From Thiosocius sp049669185 (GTDB lineage Bacteria; Pseudomonadota; Gammaproteobacteria; Chromatiales; Chromatiaceae), in NCBI GenBank assembly GCA_049669185.1, contig JBATKF010000425.1:1-6791 (forward strand): a stretch of DNA of 6,791 nucleotides. Direction: 5' to 3'. How positions within the stretch are numbered: position 1 is the first letter of the stretch; the number at the start of each line of letters is the position of its first letter. The position numbers were made by a program, and so were the translations under genes. Below the pieces are notes generated by a model that was not told the origin of the DNA, did not search any database, and saw only the letters and a list, made by a program, of their open reading frames with translations. Below are positions 1-6,791 of this stretch, piece by piece.

Positions 1-172
1 GCGGCATCCAGTCCAGCAGCGTATTGCGCATTAGTTCGCGCCCGGCACGCACGGTCTGACGGATGCGTCCGACCGGGGCGTTGGAGGTCAGCCGCGACCA
101 GGCATCTGCCGCAGTGCGGTCGAAATAGTGTTCGACTTCGGAGCGTCTTTGCTTATAGGTAAGTGTTGCCAT
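1..172 (-). CDS. bchM: Magnesium-protoporphyrin IX O-methyltransferase BchM (partial, N-terminal part)
   Basis: BchM uses S-adenosylmethionine to methylate the ring C propionate of Mg-protoporphyrin IX, the product of the BchH-containing chelatase. Only the first 57 codons are visible; the frame continues past position 1, so the methyltransferase core with its SAM-binding motif lies outside. Recognition rests on the N-terminal block: YKQRRSEVEHYFDRTAADAW at 6-25, then LTSNAPVGRIRQTVRAGREL at 28-47. The YFDRTAADAW and RIR-TVRAGR segments are typical of purple-bacterial BchM. The ATG at 172 shares one base with the bchL stop (TGATG). Upstream there is only a weak GGGA about 8 nt away, so translation probably depends on re-initiation after bchL. 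The position directly after bchL agrees with the bchFNBHLM order. Confidence 0.93.
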   Translation of the reverse strand, partial: MATLTYKQRRSEVEHYFDRTAADAWSRLTSNAPVGRIRQTVRAGRELMRNTLLDWMP

Positions 173-1089
173 CAATCGAATCCCAGAAAATCAAAAAGAT
201 CGCGGTCCTTCATGGGTTGCACCGGCAGCGGGTCGGTGCCGGCCCACAGCGCCGCTGCCAGATCCAGGTACTCTTGCTGGACGCGCTCCAGCTCCGGCGA
301 GGGCGGCATCTCGAACAGCGTGCATTTTTTCAGCCGGCTGCGGCGGATGATGTCCAGATCGGGGAAATGCGCCAGACGACGCATGCCGACCTCCGCGTTG
401 AAGCGATCGATCTCGTCGGTATTCTCGCTGCGGTTGGCGATGACACCGCCGAGGCGCACCGCATAGTTTTTCGACTTCGCCAGGATCGCCGAGGCAATGC
501 GGTTCATCGCGAAAATCGAGTCGAAATCGTTCGCAGTGACCACCAGCGCGCGCTCGGCATGCTGCAGCGGCGAGGCGAAACCACCGCAGACGACGTCACC
601 GAGGACATCGAACAGAACGACGTCGGCATCCTCCAGCAGGTGATGCTGCTTGAGCAGCTTGACCGTCTGTCCGACCACATAGCCGCCACAACCGGTCCCG
701 GCCGGCGGCCCGCCGGCCTCGACGCACATCACGCCGTTATAGCCTTCGTAGACGAAGTCTTCGACGCGCAGCTCTTCCGGATGAAAGTCGACGGATTCGA
801 GCGCGTCGATTACCGTCGGCACCAGTGATTTGGTCAGCGTGAAGGTCGAGTCGTGCTTCGGATCGCAACCGATCTGGATGACCCGCTTGCCCAGCTTGGA
901 AAAGGCCGCCGACAGATTCGACGACGTCGTGCTCTTGCCGATGCCGCCCTTGCCATAGATCGCGAAGACCTTAGCGTGGTCCATCGAAATTTCTGCGTCG
1001 AGATGGACCTGCAGGCTCCCCTCGCCATCCGGTGGCGCGTGTATGGCCGGGGTTCCGATACTCACTGGGATGCTGTCCAAAGGACTCAT
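172..1089 (-). CDS. bchL: Light-independent protochlorophyllide reductase iron-sulfur ATP-binding protein BchL
   Basis: BchL is the NifH-like homodimeric ATPase of DPOR. It carries one 4Fe-4S cluster between the two monomers and passes electrons to BchN/BchB at the cost of ATP. The protein has 305 residues, the usual size. The P-loop GKGGIGKST is at 46-54, followed by GCDPKHDSTFTLT at 74-86. The two cluster cysteines are present: Cys134 in AGTGCGGYVVG and Cys168 in the switch II segment DVLGDVVCGGF. Their 34-residue spacing matches that of the known BchL ligands. The protein ends in the family-typical LFDFLGFD. The open frame extends to 1182, but ATG 1089 is chosen because it has a strong Shine-Dalgarno sequence, overlaps the bchH stop by 4 nt (ATGA) and begins MSPLDSIP like known BchL proteins. 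Nitrogenase NifH and the chlorophyllide reductase subunit BchX are related but fit the sequence and neighbours less well. Confidence 0.98.
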   Translation of the reverse strand: MSPLDSIPVSIGTPAIHAPPDGEGSLQVHLDAEISMDHAKVFAIYGKGGIGKSTTSSNLSAAFSKLGKRVIQIGCDPKHDSTFTLTKSLVPTVIDALESVDFHPEELRVEDFVYEGYNGVMCVEAGGPPAGTGCGGYVVGQTVKLLKQHHLLEDADVVLFDVLGDVVCGGFASPLQHAERALVVTANDFDSIFAMNRIASAILAKSKNYAVRLGGVIANRSENTDEIDRFNAEVGMRRLAHFPDLDIIRRSRLKKCTLFEMPPSPELERVQQEYLDLAAALWAGTDPLPVQPMKDRDLFDFLGFD

Positions 1090-4000
1090 GCGGCGACCTC
1101 CTGGGTGATGCCTTCGAGACGGTCCTCGAGATCTTCGCCGGCACGGCGCAGAGCATCCAGGGTGGCGTCGTCCGGGTTCCAATATTGACGTTCGTGGGCC
1201 TCGAGCAGACGATGCGCGACCTTTACCGAGGCGGTCGGATTGAGGCTCGCCAGGCGTTCACGCATTGCTTCGTCGAGAATGAATGTCTGCGACAGCCGTT
1301 CGTAGACCCAGGGCGATACCTGCCCCGTGGTTGCCGACCAGCCGACGGTGTTGGTGACGTGGCTTTCGATCTGCCGGACGCCCTCGTAGCCATGCTCCAG
1401 GATCCCCTCGTACCATTTCGGGTTGAGCATCCGGGTGCGGGTCTCGAGCGCCACCTGCTCGGTCAGTGTGCGGACCTTGCCGTCGCCGCTGGTTTGGTCG
1501 GAGATGTAAACGGGGATGTCTCTGCCGCTCGAGCGGCGGACTGCGCGGCTGATGCCGCCCAGGGTGTCGAAATAATGATCGACCGTGGTGATACCGAGCT
1601 CCACCGAGTCGAGGTTCTGATAGGCCAGCTGTACACCGGCCAGCATGTCGCCGAGTAATGCAGACTGTTGCGTCGGTTTGCCGGAACGACCATAGGCGAA
1701 GCTCTTGCGCTGGGTATAGGTCTCCGCCAGCTCGTCTTCGTCGTCCCAGCGGCCGTTGTCGATCAGCATGTTGACGTTGGAGCCATAGGCCCCCTCGGCA
1801 TTGCTGAACACGCGCAGTGCGGCAGTCTCCAGATCGCAGTCATGCTGTGCCTGGTAGGCGAGGGCATGCTTGCGTACGAAGTTCTGCTCAGGCGCCTCGT
1901 CCGCGGCCGCGGCCAGATAGGCGGCCTCGGCCAGCAGCTTGGTCTGCAGAGGCAGCAGGTCGCGGAAGATGCCGGACAGCGTCATCACGACATCGATGCG
2001 AGGCCGCCCCAGCTCCTCGAGCGGGATGAGGCTGGCGCCGGCCACCCGGCCGTAGCTGTCGAAGCGCGGCTTGGCACCCATCAGCGCCAGCGCCTGCGCG
2101 ATCGGACCGCCCTCGGTCTTGAGGTTGTCGGTCCCCCACAACACCAGCGCGATCGATTCCGGGAGTGCATTGCCCTCGTCGAGATGACGCTGAAGCAGGC
2201 GCTGTGCCTGACGGCTGCCGTCCTGGATCGCGAAGGTGCTCGGCAGCCGGAAGGGATCGAAGCCGTGCAGATTGCGTCCGGTCGGGAGTACCGCCGGGTT
2301 ATGCAGCAGGTCTCCACCGGGTGCCGGCGGGATGAAGCGGCCGTCGAGGGCCTTGAGCATGGCCTCCAGTTCGTGGTCCTGTGCCAGCAGCTTGTCGGTC
2401 GCGGCGAGATCGCTGCAGACCGCGATCAACGCCTCCTCGGCCTGCAGGCCGGCGCCCGCGAGCGCATCCTGCGGCGATTCACCGTCGATGAGCGCCTCGA
2501 TCACGCCGCGTTCGAGCTGGACCTCGTGCGAGGCCTGGGCCAGGGCCTGCAGCATGTCGATACGCTGCTCGCGCGAGGGCGCCTCGCCGACCACGTGCAG
2601 ACCATAGGGGATGAGTGTCTCTTCGAGTTCGATCAGCGCCAGGCGCAGCCGCTCGATGTGTGCGTCTGCATCGCTGTTCCATGCCGCGTCGTCGACATCG
2701 ACCAGGTCCAGCTCCGTTGCCTGGGTGCGAATCAGCTCGGCCAGTTCGGCGCGCTGCTGTGCGCCCTGGTCACAACGCTCGCGCCACCGGTCGATCGATC
2801 CCTTGAGTTCGCTGAGGCCGCGGTACAGATCGGCCCGTGCGATCGGCGGGGTAAGATAGCTCAGCAGGGTCGCTGCCGCGCGCCGCTTGGCGATCATGCC
2901 CTCGGAGGGGTTGTTCGAGGCATACAGGTAGAAGTTGGGCAGATCACCGATCAGACGGTCCGGCCAGCATGCCTGCGACATGCCGACCTGCTTACCCGGC
3001 ATGAACTCCAGCGCGCCATGCGTGCCAAAGTGCATGACCGCATCGGCGGCGAAGTCGTCTCGCAGATAGCGATAAAAGGCGCTGAACGCATGCGTCGGCG
3101 CGAAGCCACGCGAGAACAGCAGCTTCATCGGGTCGCCTTCGTGACCGAACCCGGGCTGAACGCCGACCAAGACGTTACCGAACTGGGCGCCGAGTACGAA
3201 GATGGAGCGGCCGTTGCTGAGTTGCTTGCCGGGCGCCGGTCCCCATTGCGCCTCGATGTCTTTCAGCCAGGGTTCACGGTGCACATGGTCGTCGACATCA
3301 ATGGTCACATGCACATTGGCGTGCATGCCGTGGCTGACGGCGTTGCCGTCGATGATGCGTTCGCGCAGTTCGTCGACACTTGCCGGCACCTCGACGTCGT
3401 AGCCCTGTTGCTGCAGTGCGCGCAGGGTGTTGTGCAGCGAGGCAAATACCGACAGATGTGCCGCAGTGCCGGTGTTGCCCGCATTGGGCGGAAAGTTGAA
3501 CAGCACGATAGCGACCTTGCGCTCGGCATATGGGGTCTTGCGCAGATTGATCAGGCGGTCGACTCGGGCGACCAGGGTCTCCACCCGCTCGGGGTGAGGC
3601 TGCATATCATGTGCGCCATCGGTCTCGCCGTGGCCGCCAAAGACGATCGGGCCGGTGGCGCCATCCAGCTCGGGTATTGCAACCATCATGGTGGCCTCGA
3701 GCGGCATCAGCCCCTGCTCGGACCGCTCCCACTGATCGAGGCTCTGAAACTCCACCGGCTGGGCCGCAATGTAGGGTACATCGAGTTCGGCCAGCAGTTC
3801 CTCGGCGGCCTTGGCGTCGTTGTAGGCCGGACCGCCGACCAGAGAAAACCCCGTCAGTGAGACGACCGCGTCGACACGGCTGCGACCGTCCTGCATGAAG
3901 AAGCGGCGTGCGGCGGGGCGCGCATCCAGCCCGCTGGCGAAGGCGGTGACCACGGCGAGGCCGCGGGCCTCGAGCTGCGCGATGATGTGGTCATAGTGGG

Positions 4001-4799
4001 CGGTGTTGCCGGCCAACACGTAGGAACGCATGATCAACAGGCCGACCGTCCCGCGTACCTCACCCTTCGGTTTGGGCAGTTCGCGCAGATTTTCGGTGAT
4101 GCGCTTTTTCAACCGTGGATGGTAGACGCCCAGGTCCGGATACTCGATCGGCGACTGCGACTTGAGGCTGCCGCGCAGCGCCTGACGGGGTCCGTCGGCG
4201 TAGCGATCGACCAGAAAGCGCACCATGCGCAGGACATTCTCTTCAGAGCTGGCCAGCCAGTACTGCAAGGTCAGGAAATAGGCACGCAGGTCCTGCGCGG
4301 TGCCGGGGATGAATCGCAGGATCCGCGGCAGTTGGCGCAGTATCGCCAGTTGCTGTGCCCCAGCCGGCTTGCGAGTGCCCTTGCGGGTCCCGCGCAGGCG
4401 CTTGAGCAGCGCCATCGGCCCGCTCTGCGGCCCGTCCATAGTGAAGCGTCCCATGCGCGTAAGGCGCATGACCTCTGCGGCCGACATGCAGCAGATCATG
4501 GCATCGCAGGCATCACGGCGTTCGCGCAGCGCCGGCAGTACGGCCTGGATATGATCTTCCATGAACAGCATCGTGCAGACGATGATGTCACCTTGCGCGA
4601 TATCCGCCCTGCAGCGTTCCAGCGCCTGCGGGTCGTCATTCCAGTCTGCCGCGGCATGCATGCGCAGGTGGAGGTTCGGCATGTCCTTCATCAGCGTCGC
4701 ATTCGTCCGCCCCACCGCCCCGCTGAGATGGTTATCCAGCGTGACGAGGACGACGCGCATCGGCGGCGCCTTATCGGCCGTAGTGGGCTTTCGCTTCAT
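1086..4799 (-). CDS. bchH: Magnesium chelatase large subunit BchH
   Basis: BchH binds protoporphyrin IX and is the catalytic subunit of magnesium chelatase. Together with the ATPase subunits BchI and BchD, which are not in this window, it inserts Mg2+ in the first committed step to bacteriochlorophyll. The 1237 residues fit the family. The N-terminal domain begins with MRVVLVTLDNHLSGAVG, followed by a helical stretch with RILRFIPGTAQDLRAYFLTL. The long CobN/Mg-chelatase domain carries HFGTHGALEFMPGKQ at about 590-604 and YLYASNNPSEGMIAKRRA near 630. The C-terminus ends in RRAGEDLEDRLEGITQEVAA. Two starts are possible. ATG 4799 overlaps bchB by 29 nt and gives a short basic leader (MKRKPTTADKAPP) resembling leaders I recall in other BchH proteins. 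ATG 4760 begins at MRVV, 10 nt after the bchB stop, and has a better ribosome site. I list the longer form. The frame is uninterrupted and its stop overlaps the bchL start. Confidence 0.97.
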   Translation of the reverse strand: MKRKPTTADKAPPMRVVLVTLDNHLSGAVGRTNATLMKDMPNLHLRMHAAADWNDDPQALERCRADIAQGDIIVCTMLFMEDHIQAVLPALRERRDACDAMICCMSAAEVMRLTRMGRFTMDGPQSGPMALLKRLRGTRKGTRKPAGAQQLAILRQLPRILRFIPGTAQDLRAYFLTLQYWLASSEENVLRMVRFLVDRYADGPRQALRGSLKSQSPIEYPDLGVYHPRLKKRITENLRELPKPKGEVRGTVGLLIMRSYVLAGNTAHYDHIIAQLEARGLAVVTAFASGLDARPAARRFFMQDGRSRVDAVVSLTGFSLVGGPAYNDAKAAEELLAELDVPYIAAQPVEFQSLDQWERSEQGLMPLEATMMVAIPELDGATGPIVFGGHGETDGAHDMQPHPERVETLVARVDRLINLRKTPYAERKVAIVLFNFPPNAGNTGTAAHLSVFASLHNTLRALQQQGYDVEVPASVDELRERIIDGNAVSHGMHANVHVTIDVDDHVHREPWLKDIEAQWGPAPGKQLSNGRSIFVLGAQFGNVLVGVQPGFGHEGDPMKLLFSRGFAPTHAFSAFYRYLRDDFAADAVMHFGTHGALEFMPGKQVGMSQACWPDRLIGDLPNFYLYASNNPSEGMIAKRRAAATLLSYLTPPIARADLYRGLSELKGSIDRWRERCDQGAQQRAELAELIRTQATELDLVDVDDAAWNSDADAHIERLRLALIELEETLIPYGLHVVGEAPSREQRIDMLQALAQASHEVQLERGVIEALIDGESPQDALAGAGLQAEEALIAVCSDLAATDKLLAQDHELEAMLKALDGRFIPPAPGGDLLHNPAVLPTGRNLHGFDPFRLPSTFAIQDGSRQAQRLLQRHLDEGNALPESIALVLWGTDNLKTEGGPIAQALALMGAKPRFDSYGRVAGASLIPLEELGRPRIDVVMTLSGIFRDLLPLQTKLLAEAAYLAAAADEAPEQNFVRKHALAYQAQHDCDLETAALRVFSNAEGAYGSNVNMLIDNGRWDDEDELAETYTQRKSFAYGRSGKPTQQSALLGDMLAGVQLAYQNLDSVELGITTVDHYFDTLGGISRAVRRSSGRDIPVYISDQTSGDGKVRTLTEQVALETRTRMLNPKWYEGILEHGYEGVRQIESHVTNTVGWSATTGQVSPWVYERLSQTFILDEAMRERLASLNPTASVKVAHRLLEAHERQYWNPDDATLDALRRAGEDLEDRLEGITQEVAA
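1096..1102 (-). promoter_or_regulatory. Strong Shine-Dalgarno sequence for bchL
   Basis: On the minus strand the sequence reads AGGAGGT, a near-perfect complement to the 3' end of 16S rRNA, with 6 nt between it and ATG 1089. It lies inside the last codons of bchH (encoding Gln-Glu-Val). It decides the bchL start over the longer open frame that begins at 1182. It is by far the best ribosome binding site among the junctions in this window. Confidence 0.9.
4769..4772 (-). promoter_or_regulatory. Candidate Shine-Dalgarno sequence for the inner bchH start
   Basis: The minus strand reads TAAGG at the bchB stop codon. Its AAGG core lies 8 nt before the inner bchH ATG at 4760. The outer ATG at 4799 has only a weak AGAGA about 6 nt upstream. 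This site therefore favours the shorter 1224-residue BchH, against the family resemblance of the longer leader. The match is short and the call is tentative. Confidence 0.4.
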
Positions 4800-6336
4800 A
4801 CAATGTCTCTACGCTGATTTTTTGCATACCGCGCTCGAGCGCGAACCTCTCCGTATTGCGGCGCGCCTTGCCGCGAACGAAAAAGGGGATCTTCTTCAAT
4901 TCATGCTCGGCGTCCGATTCCCAGGCGACCCCGTCTTCGGGTACGGCGACCGAAGGCTCGCCGTCGGCCGGCCGCTGACTGTGGCCGCCCAGCGATGCGA
5001 GGTGCGATGGGGTCGCGACGTCGTTGAATTCGAAATCCTCACGGAACATCGTCAGCAGGTGTTCCTCGAGGCCCATCATCAGCGGGTGAACCCAACTGTC
5101 GAAAATGACATTCGCGCCCTCGAAGCCCATCTGCGGGGAATAGCGGGCCGGGTAGTCCTGCACGTGCGCCGGGGTAGAGATCACTGCACAGCCGATGCCG
5201 AGACGTTTGGCGATATGCCGCTCCATTTGGGTGCCCAGCACCAACTCGGGCTGCAGCTCGCTGATGCGCGCCTCGACCTCGAGGTAGTTGTCCGTGATCA
5301 GAGGGTCGACGCCGTAGAGCTTGGCCGCGGCGCGCACCTCGCGGGCACTCTCGCGTGCATAAGTGCCTAGGCCGACGACATCGAAACCCAGTTCGTCGCG
5401 CGCGATGCGTGCCGCGGCAACCGCATGGCTTGCATCCCCGAACACGAACACCCGCTTGCCGGTAAGGTAGGTCGAGTCGACCGAACGGGAGTACCAGGGC
5501 AGGCGCGATTGGGCCTCCACCACGGCGGCGCTGACATCGACACCGGTGACCTCGCCGATCTCGCGGAGAAAATCACAGGTGGCGCCGACACCGATAGGTA
5601 CGGTCTCGATAGTCGGTTGCTTGAATGTCCGCTGCAGCCAGCTACAGGCGGTGCGCGCGATCTCCGGATAGAGGCAGACATTGGCGTCGGCCTCGGGGAT
5701 CCGCAGCAGGTCCTCCGGTGTGGCACCGGTCGGGGCGGTGACGTGCACGTCCACGCCGACGTTGGCCAACAGGCGGGTGATCTCGACGACGTCGTCCCGG
5801 CAGCGAAATCCCAGCGCACTGGGACCTAGCAGATTGACCCGCGGACGGCGGTCATCGCTGCGCGCGGGGCGCTCCCAGCCAGGGGCCGGCGCGCGAGCGG
5901 CGAGCAGTCCCCTTACCAGGTGGTAGAAGGTCTCGCTGGCGCCCCAGTTCTCTTTGCGGGAATAGGCGGACAGCTCCAGCGGGACGATCGGTACCGAGAG
6001 TTCGGCGCCGCTTGCCAGTGAGCCCGGCTGGTCCTGCAGCAGCTCGGCGGTGCAGGAGTCGCCCACCACCATCACGCGCGGCTTGAAGCGCTCGCAGGCC
6101 TCGCGCAGCGTACGGATCACCAGATTGGCGGTGTCGCCACCGAGGTCGCGCGCCTGGAAGGTGGTGTAGGTGACCGGCGGACGCTTGCCCTGGCGCTCGA
6201 TCATCGTGAACAGCAGGTCGGCATAGGTGTCGCCCTGCGGAGAATGCAGCACCATGTGGACACCCTCCATCGAGGTGACCACGCGAATAGCGCCGACATG
6301 CGGTGGTCCTTCGTAGGTCCAGAAGGTGAGTTCCAT
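4771..6336 (-). CDS. bchB: Light-independent protochlorophyllide reductase subunit B, BchB
   Basis: BchB is the second subunit of the DPOR catalytic heterotetramer; it takes electrons from BchL and helps bind protochlorophyllide. The 521-residue length is normal for the family. The frame is open up to 6411, but I place the start at ATG 6336 (MELTFWTYEGPPHVGA). That start puts an aspartate at position 36, matching Asp36, the unusual non-cysteine ligand of the DPOR 4Fe-4S cluster, and it lies 4 nt after the bchN stop. GDSCTAEL is at about 92-99. The segment PWYSRSVDSTYLTGKRVF is at about 280-297, and its Asp287 is probably the counterpart of the catalytic aspartate reported as Asp274 in Rhodobacter capsulatus; this is inferred by position, not aligned. 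Residues from about 472 form the small C-terminal domain typical of this subunit (ELKKIPFFVRGKARRNTE). No good Shine-Dalgarno sequence precedes the start, only a GGGG about 10 nt upstream, so coupling to bchN is likely. Confidence 0.97.
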   Translation of the reverse strand: MELTFWTYEGPPHVGAIRVVTSMEGVHMVLHSPQGDTYADLLFTMIERQGKRPPVTYTTFQARDLGGDTANLVIRTLREACERFKPRVMVVGDSCTAELLQDQPGSLASGAELSVPIVPLELSAYSRKENWGASETFYHLVRGLLAARAPAPGWERPARSDDRRPRVNLLGPSALGFRCRDDVVEITRLLANVGVDVHVTAPTGATPEDLLRIPEADANVCLYPEIARTACSWLQRTFKQPTIETVPIGVGATCDFLREIGEVTGVDVSAAVVEAQSRLPWYSRSVDSTYLTGKRVFVFGDASHAVAAARIARDELGFDVVGLGTYARESAREVRAAAKLYGVDPLITDNYLEVEARISELQPELVLGTQMERHIAKRLGIGCAVISTPAHVQDYPARYSPQMGFEGANVIFDSWVHPLMMGLEEHLLTMFREDFEFNDVATPSHLASLGGHSQRPADGEPSVAVPEDGVAWESDAEHELKKIPFFVRGKARRNTERFALERGMQKISVETLYEAKAHYGR

Positions 6337-6340
6337 ACGG

Positions 6341-6791
6341 CTAAAACCCCAAGCGATTCTGTCGGTTGAGCGGACGCGTAAACAGCTCAGCCAGATCGCC
6401 GGCCTGATCAAAACCCTGGATCGGCGTGAACATCAATTCAATCGACCATTTGGTGCGCAGGCCCTCGGCCTCGAGCGGGTTGGCGATGCCGAGTCCGCAC
6501 ACCGTGAGATCCGGCCGATCCGCGCGCACGCGATCGAGCTGGCGATCGAGATCCTGGCCCTCGGTGATGCGCACGCCGCCCGGCAGCAGTGGCAGTTCGG
6601 CCGCGCTCATCTGTTGATCGAGATAGGGGGTACCGACCTCCAGCAGCTGCATGCCGCACTCGCGCTGCAGAAAGCGCGCAAGCGGGATCTCGAGCTGCGA
6701 ATCCGGCAGGAAGCTGATCCGTTTGCCCTGCAAGGCCTCGCGCTGGCGGGCGACCGCGCGCTCGGCGCGTGCCAGGGGTGCCGCTATGACC
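6341..6791 (-). CDS. bchN: Light-independent protochlorophyllide reductase subunit N, BchN (partial, C-terminal part)
   Basis: BchN pairs with BchB to form the catalytic component of dark-operative protochlorophyllide oxidoreductase (DPOR), a nitrogenase-like enzyme that reduces ring D of protochlorophyllide without light. Only the last 149 residues are visible. The frame runs off the window edge at 6791, so roughly the first two thirds of a protein usually a little over 400 residues long is missing. The missing part includes the N-terminal cysteines that ligate the 4Fe-4S cluster in this family. What identifies it is the C-terminal block with TVCGLGIANPLEAEGL followed by TKWSIELMFTPIQGFDQAGD and a closing LAELFTRPL, which is characteristic of BchN/ChlN. 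The stop codon TAG is at 6343-6341, and bchB starts only 4 nt further on. The frame is intact. The related subunit BchY of chlorophyllide reductase is a less likely alternative, given this C-terminus and the bchB neighbour. Confidence 0.95.
   Translation of the reverse strand, partial: VIAAPLARAERAVARQREALQGKRISFLPDSQLEIPLARFLQRECGMQLLEVGTPYLDQQMSAAELPLLPGGVRITEGQDLDRQLDRVRADRPDLTVCGLGIANPLEAEGLRTKWSIELMFTPIQGFDQAGDLAELFTRPLNRQNRLGF

Larger units (their letters stand above)
1..6791 (-). other. bchNBHLM operon segment
   Basis: Five collinear bacteriochlorophyll genes are joined by a 4-nt gap, a 29-nt overlap (or 10-nt gap), a 4-nt overlap and a 1-nt overlap, which leaves no room for internal terminators. 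A single polycistronic transcript is inferred. Its promoter would lie upstream of the window, before bchN or bchF. In purple bacteria such promoters often carry CrtJ/PpsR sites, but none can be assessed here because the upstream region is absent. I see no stretch of non-coding sequence longer than a few bases. Confidence 0.85.

Noticed and set aside
163..828. A 221-codon plus-strand open frame opposite bchL
   Set aside because: It is in the same codon-complementary register, opposite a gene with intact P-loop and cluster cysteines, with no recognisable domain. It is a shadow of bchL.
1090..1182. The N-terminal extension of bchL from an upstream start at 1182
   Set aside because: It overlaps the 3' end of bchH, encodes Arg-rich sequence typical of an out-of-frame reading, and is superseded by ATG 1089 with its strong ribosome site.
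1524..1537. A perfect 14-bp palindrome, GCCGCTCGAGCGGC, as an operator or hairpin
   Set aside because: It lies deep inside bchH coding sequence in the Arg-Ser-Ser-Gly-Arg region. It has no T-run to act as a terminator and no nearby start, so chance in GC-rich DNA is the simplest explanation.
1668..3860. A 730-codon plus-strand open frame as a possible gene
   Set aside because: It lies wholly antisense to the clearly recognisable bchH, in the codon-complementary register. I recognise no family or motif in its translation, and scarcity of TTA, CTA and TCA codons in bchH explains it.
4561..5370. A 269-codon plus-strand open frame opposite the 5' end of bchH and the 3' half of bchB
   Set aside because: It crosses two well-supported minus-strand genes, its translation looks like a reverse-complement artefact, and I see no promoter or ribosome site for it.
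6337..6411. The 25-residue N-terminal extension of bchB from an upstream start at 6411
   Set aside because: It would overlap the conserved bchN C-terminus. The internal ATG at 6336 gives the family-typical N-terminus with the cluster-ligand aspartate at position 36.

Overview
The window is an internal piece of a photosynthesis gene cluster from an anoxygenic phototrophic proteobacterium. All genes lie on the minus strand and are packed almost without spacers. Read in the direction of transcription (high to low coordinates) the order is bchN (3' part), bchB, bchH, bchL and bchM (5' part). This matches the bchFNBHLM block known from purple bacteria. By that comparison, bchF would be expected beyond position 6791, and the rest of bchM, then possibly lhaA/puh genes, beyond position 1. 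The high G+C content, the dark-operative protochlorophyllide reductase genes and the protein sequences point to a purple bacterium. From general similarity I lean towards a purple sulfur (gammaproteobacterial) lineage, but I cannot settle this without a search.

Layout: 6791-6341 holds the C-terminal 149 residues of BchN. 6336-4771 is complete bchB. 4799-1086 is complete bchH. 1089-172 is complete bchL. 172-1 holds the first 57 codons of bchM. The junctions are a 4-nt gap (bchN/bchB), a 29-nt overlap or 10-nt gap depending on the bchH start (bchB/bchH), a 4-nt ATGA overlap (bchH/bchL) and a 1-nt TGATG overlap (bchL/bchM). There is no non-coding stretch of any size. I see no terminator, tRNA, mobile element or CRISPR array.

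Function: BchH is the porphyrin-binding subunit of magnesium chelatase, which makes Mg-protoporphyrin IX at the heme/bacteriochlorophyll branch point. BchM methylates that product. BchL (ATP-dependent reductase) and BchN/BchB (catalytic heterotetramer) form the light-independent protochlorophyllide reductase, which reduces ring D later in the pathway. The other chelatase subunits, BchI and BchD, are not here.

The key residues that can be checked are present, all visible frames are intact, and nothing suggests decay or transfer. I found no undescribed system. The observations worth a second look are the translational architecture of the junctions, the uncertain bchH start, and very long open antisense frames that codon usage explains.
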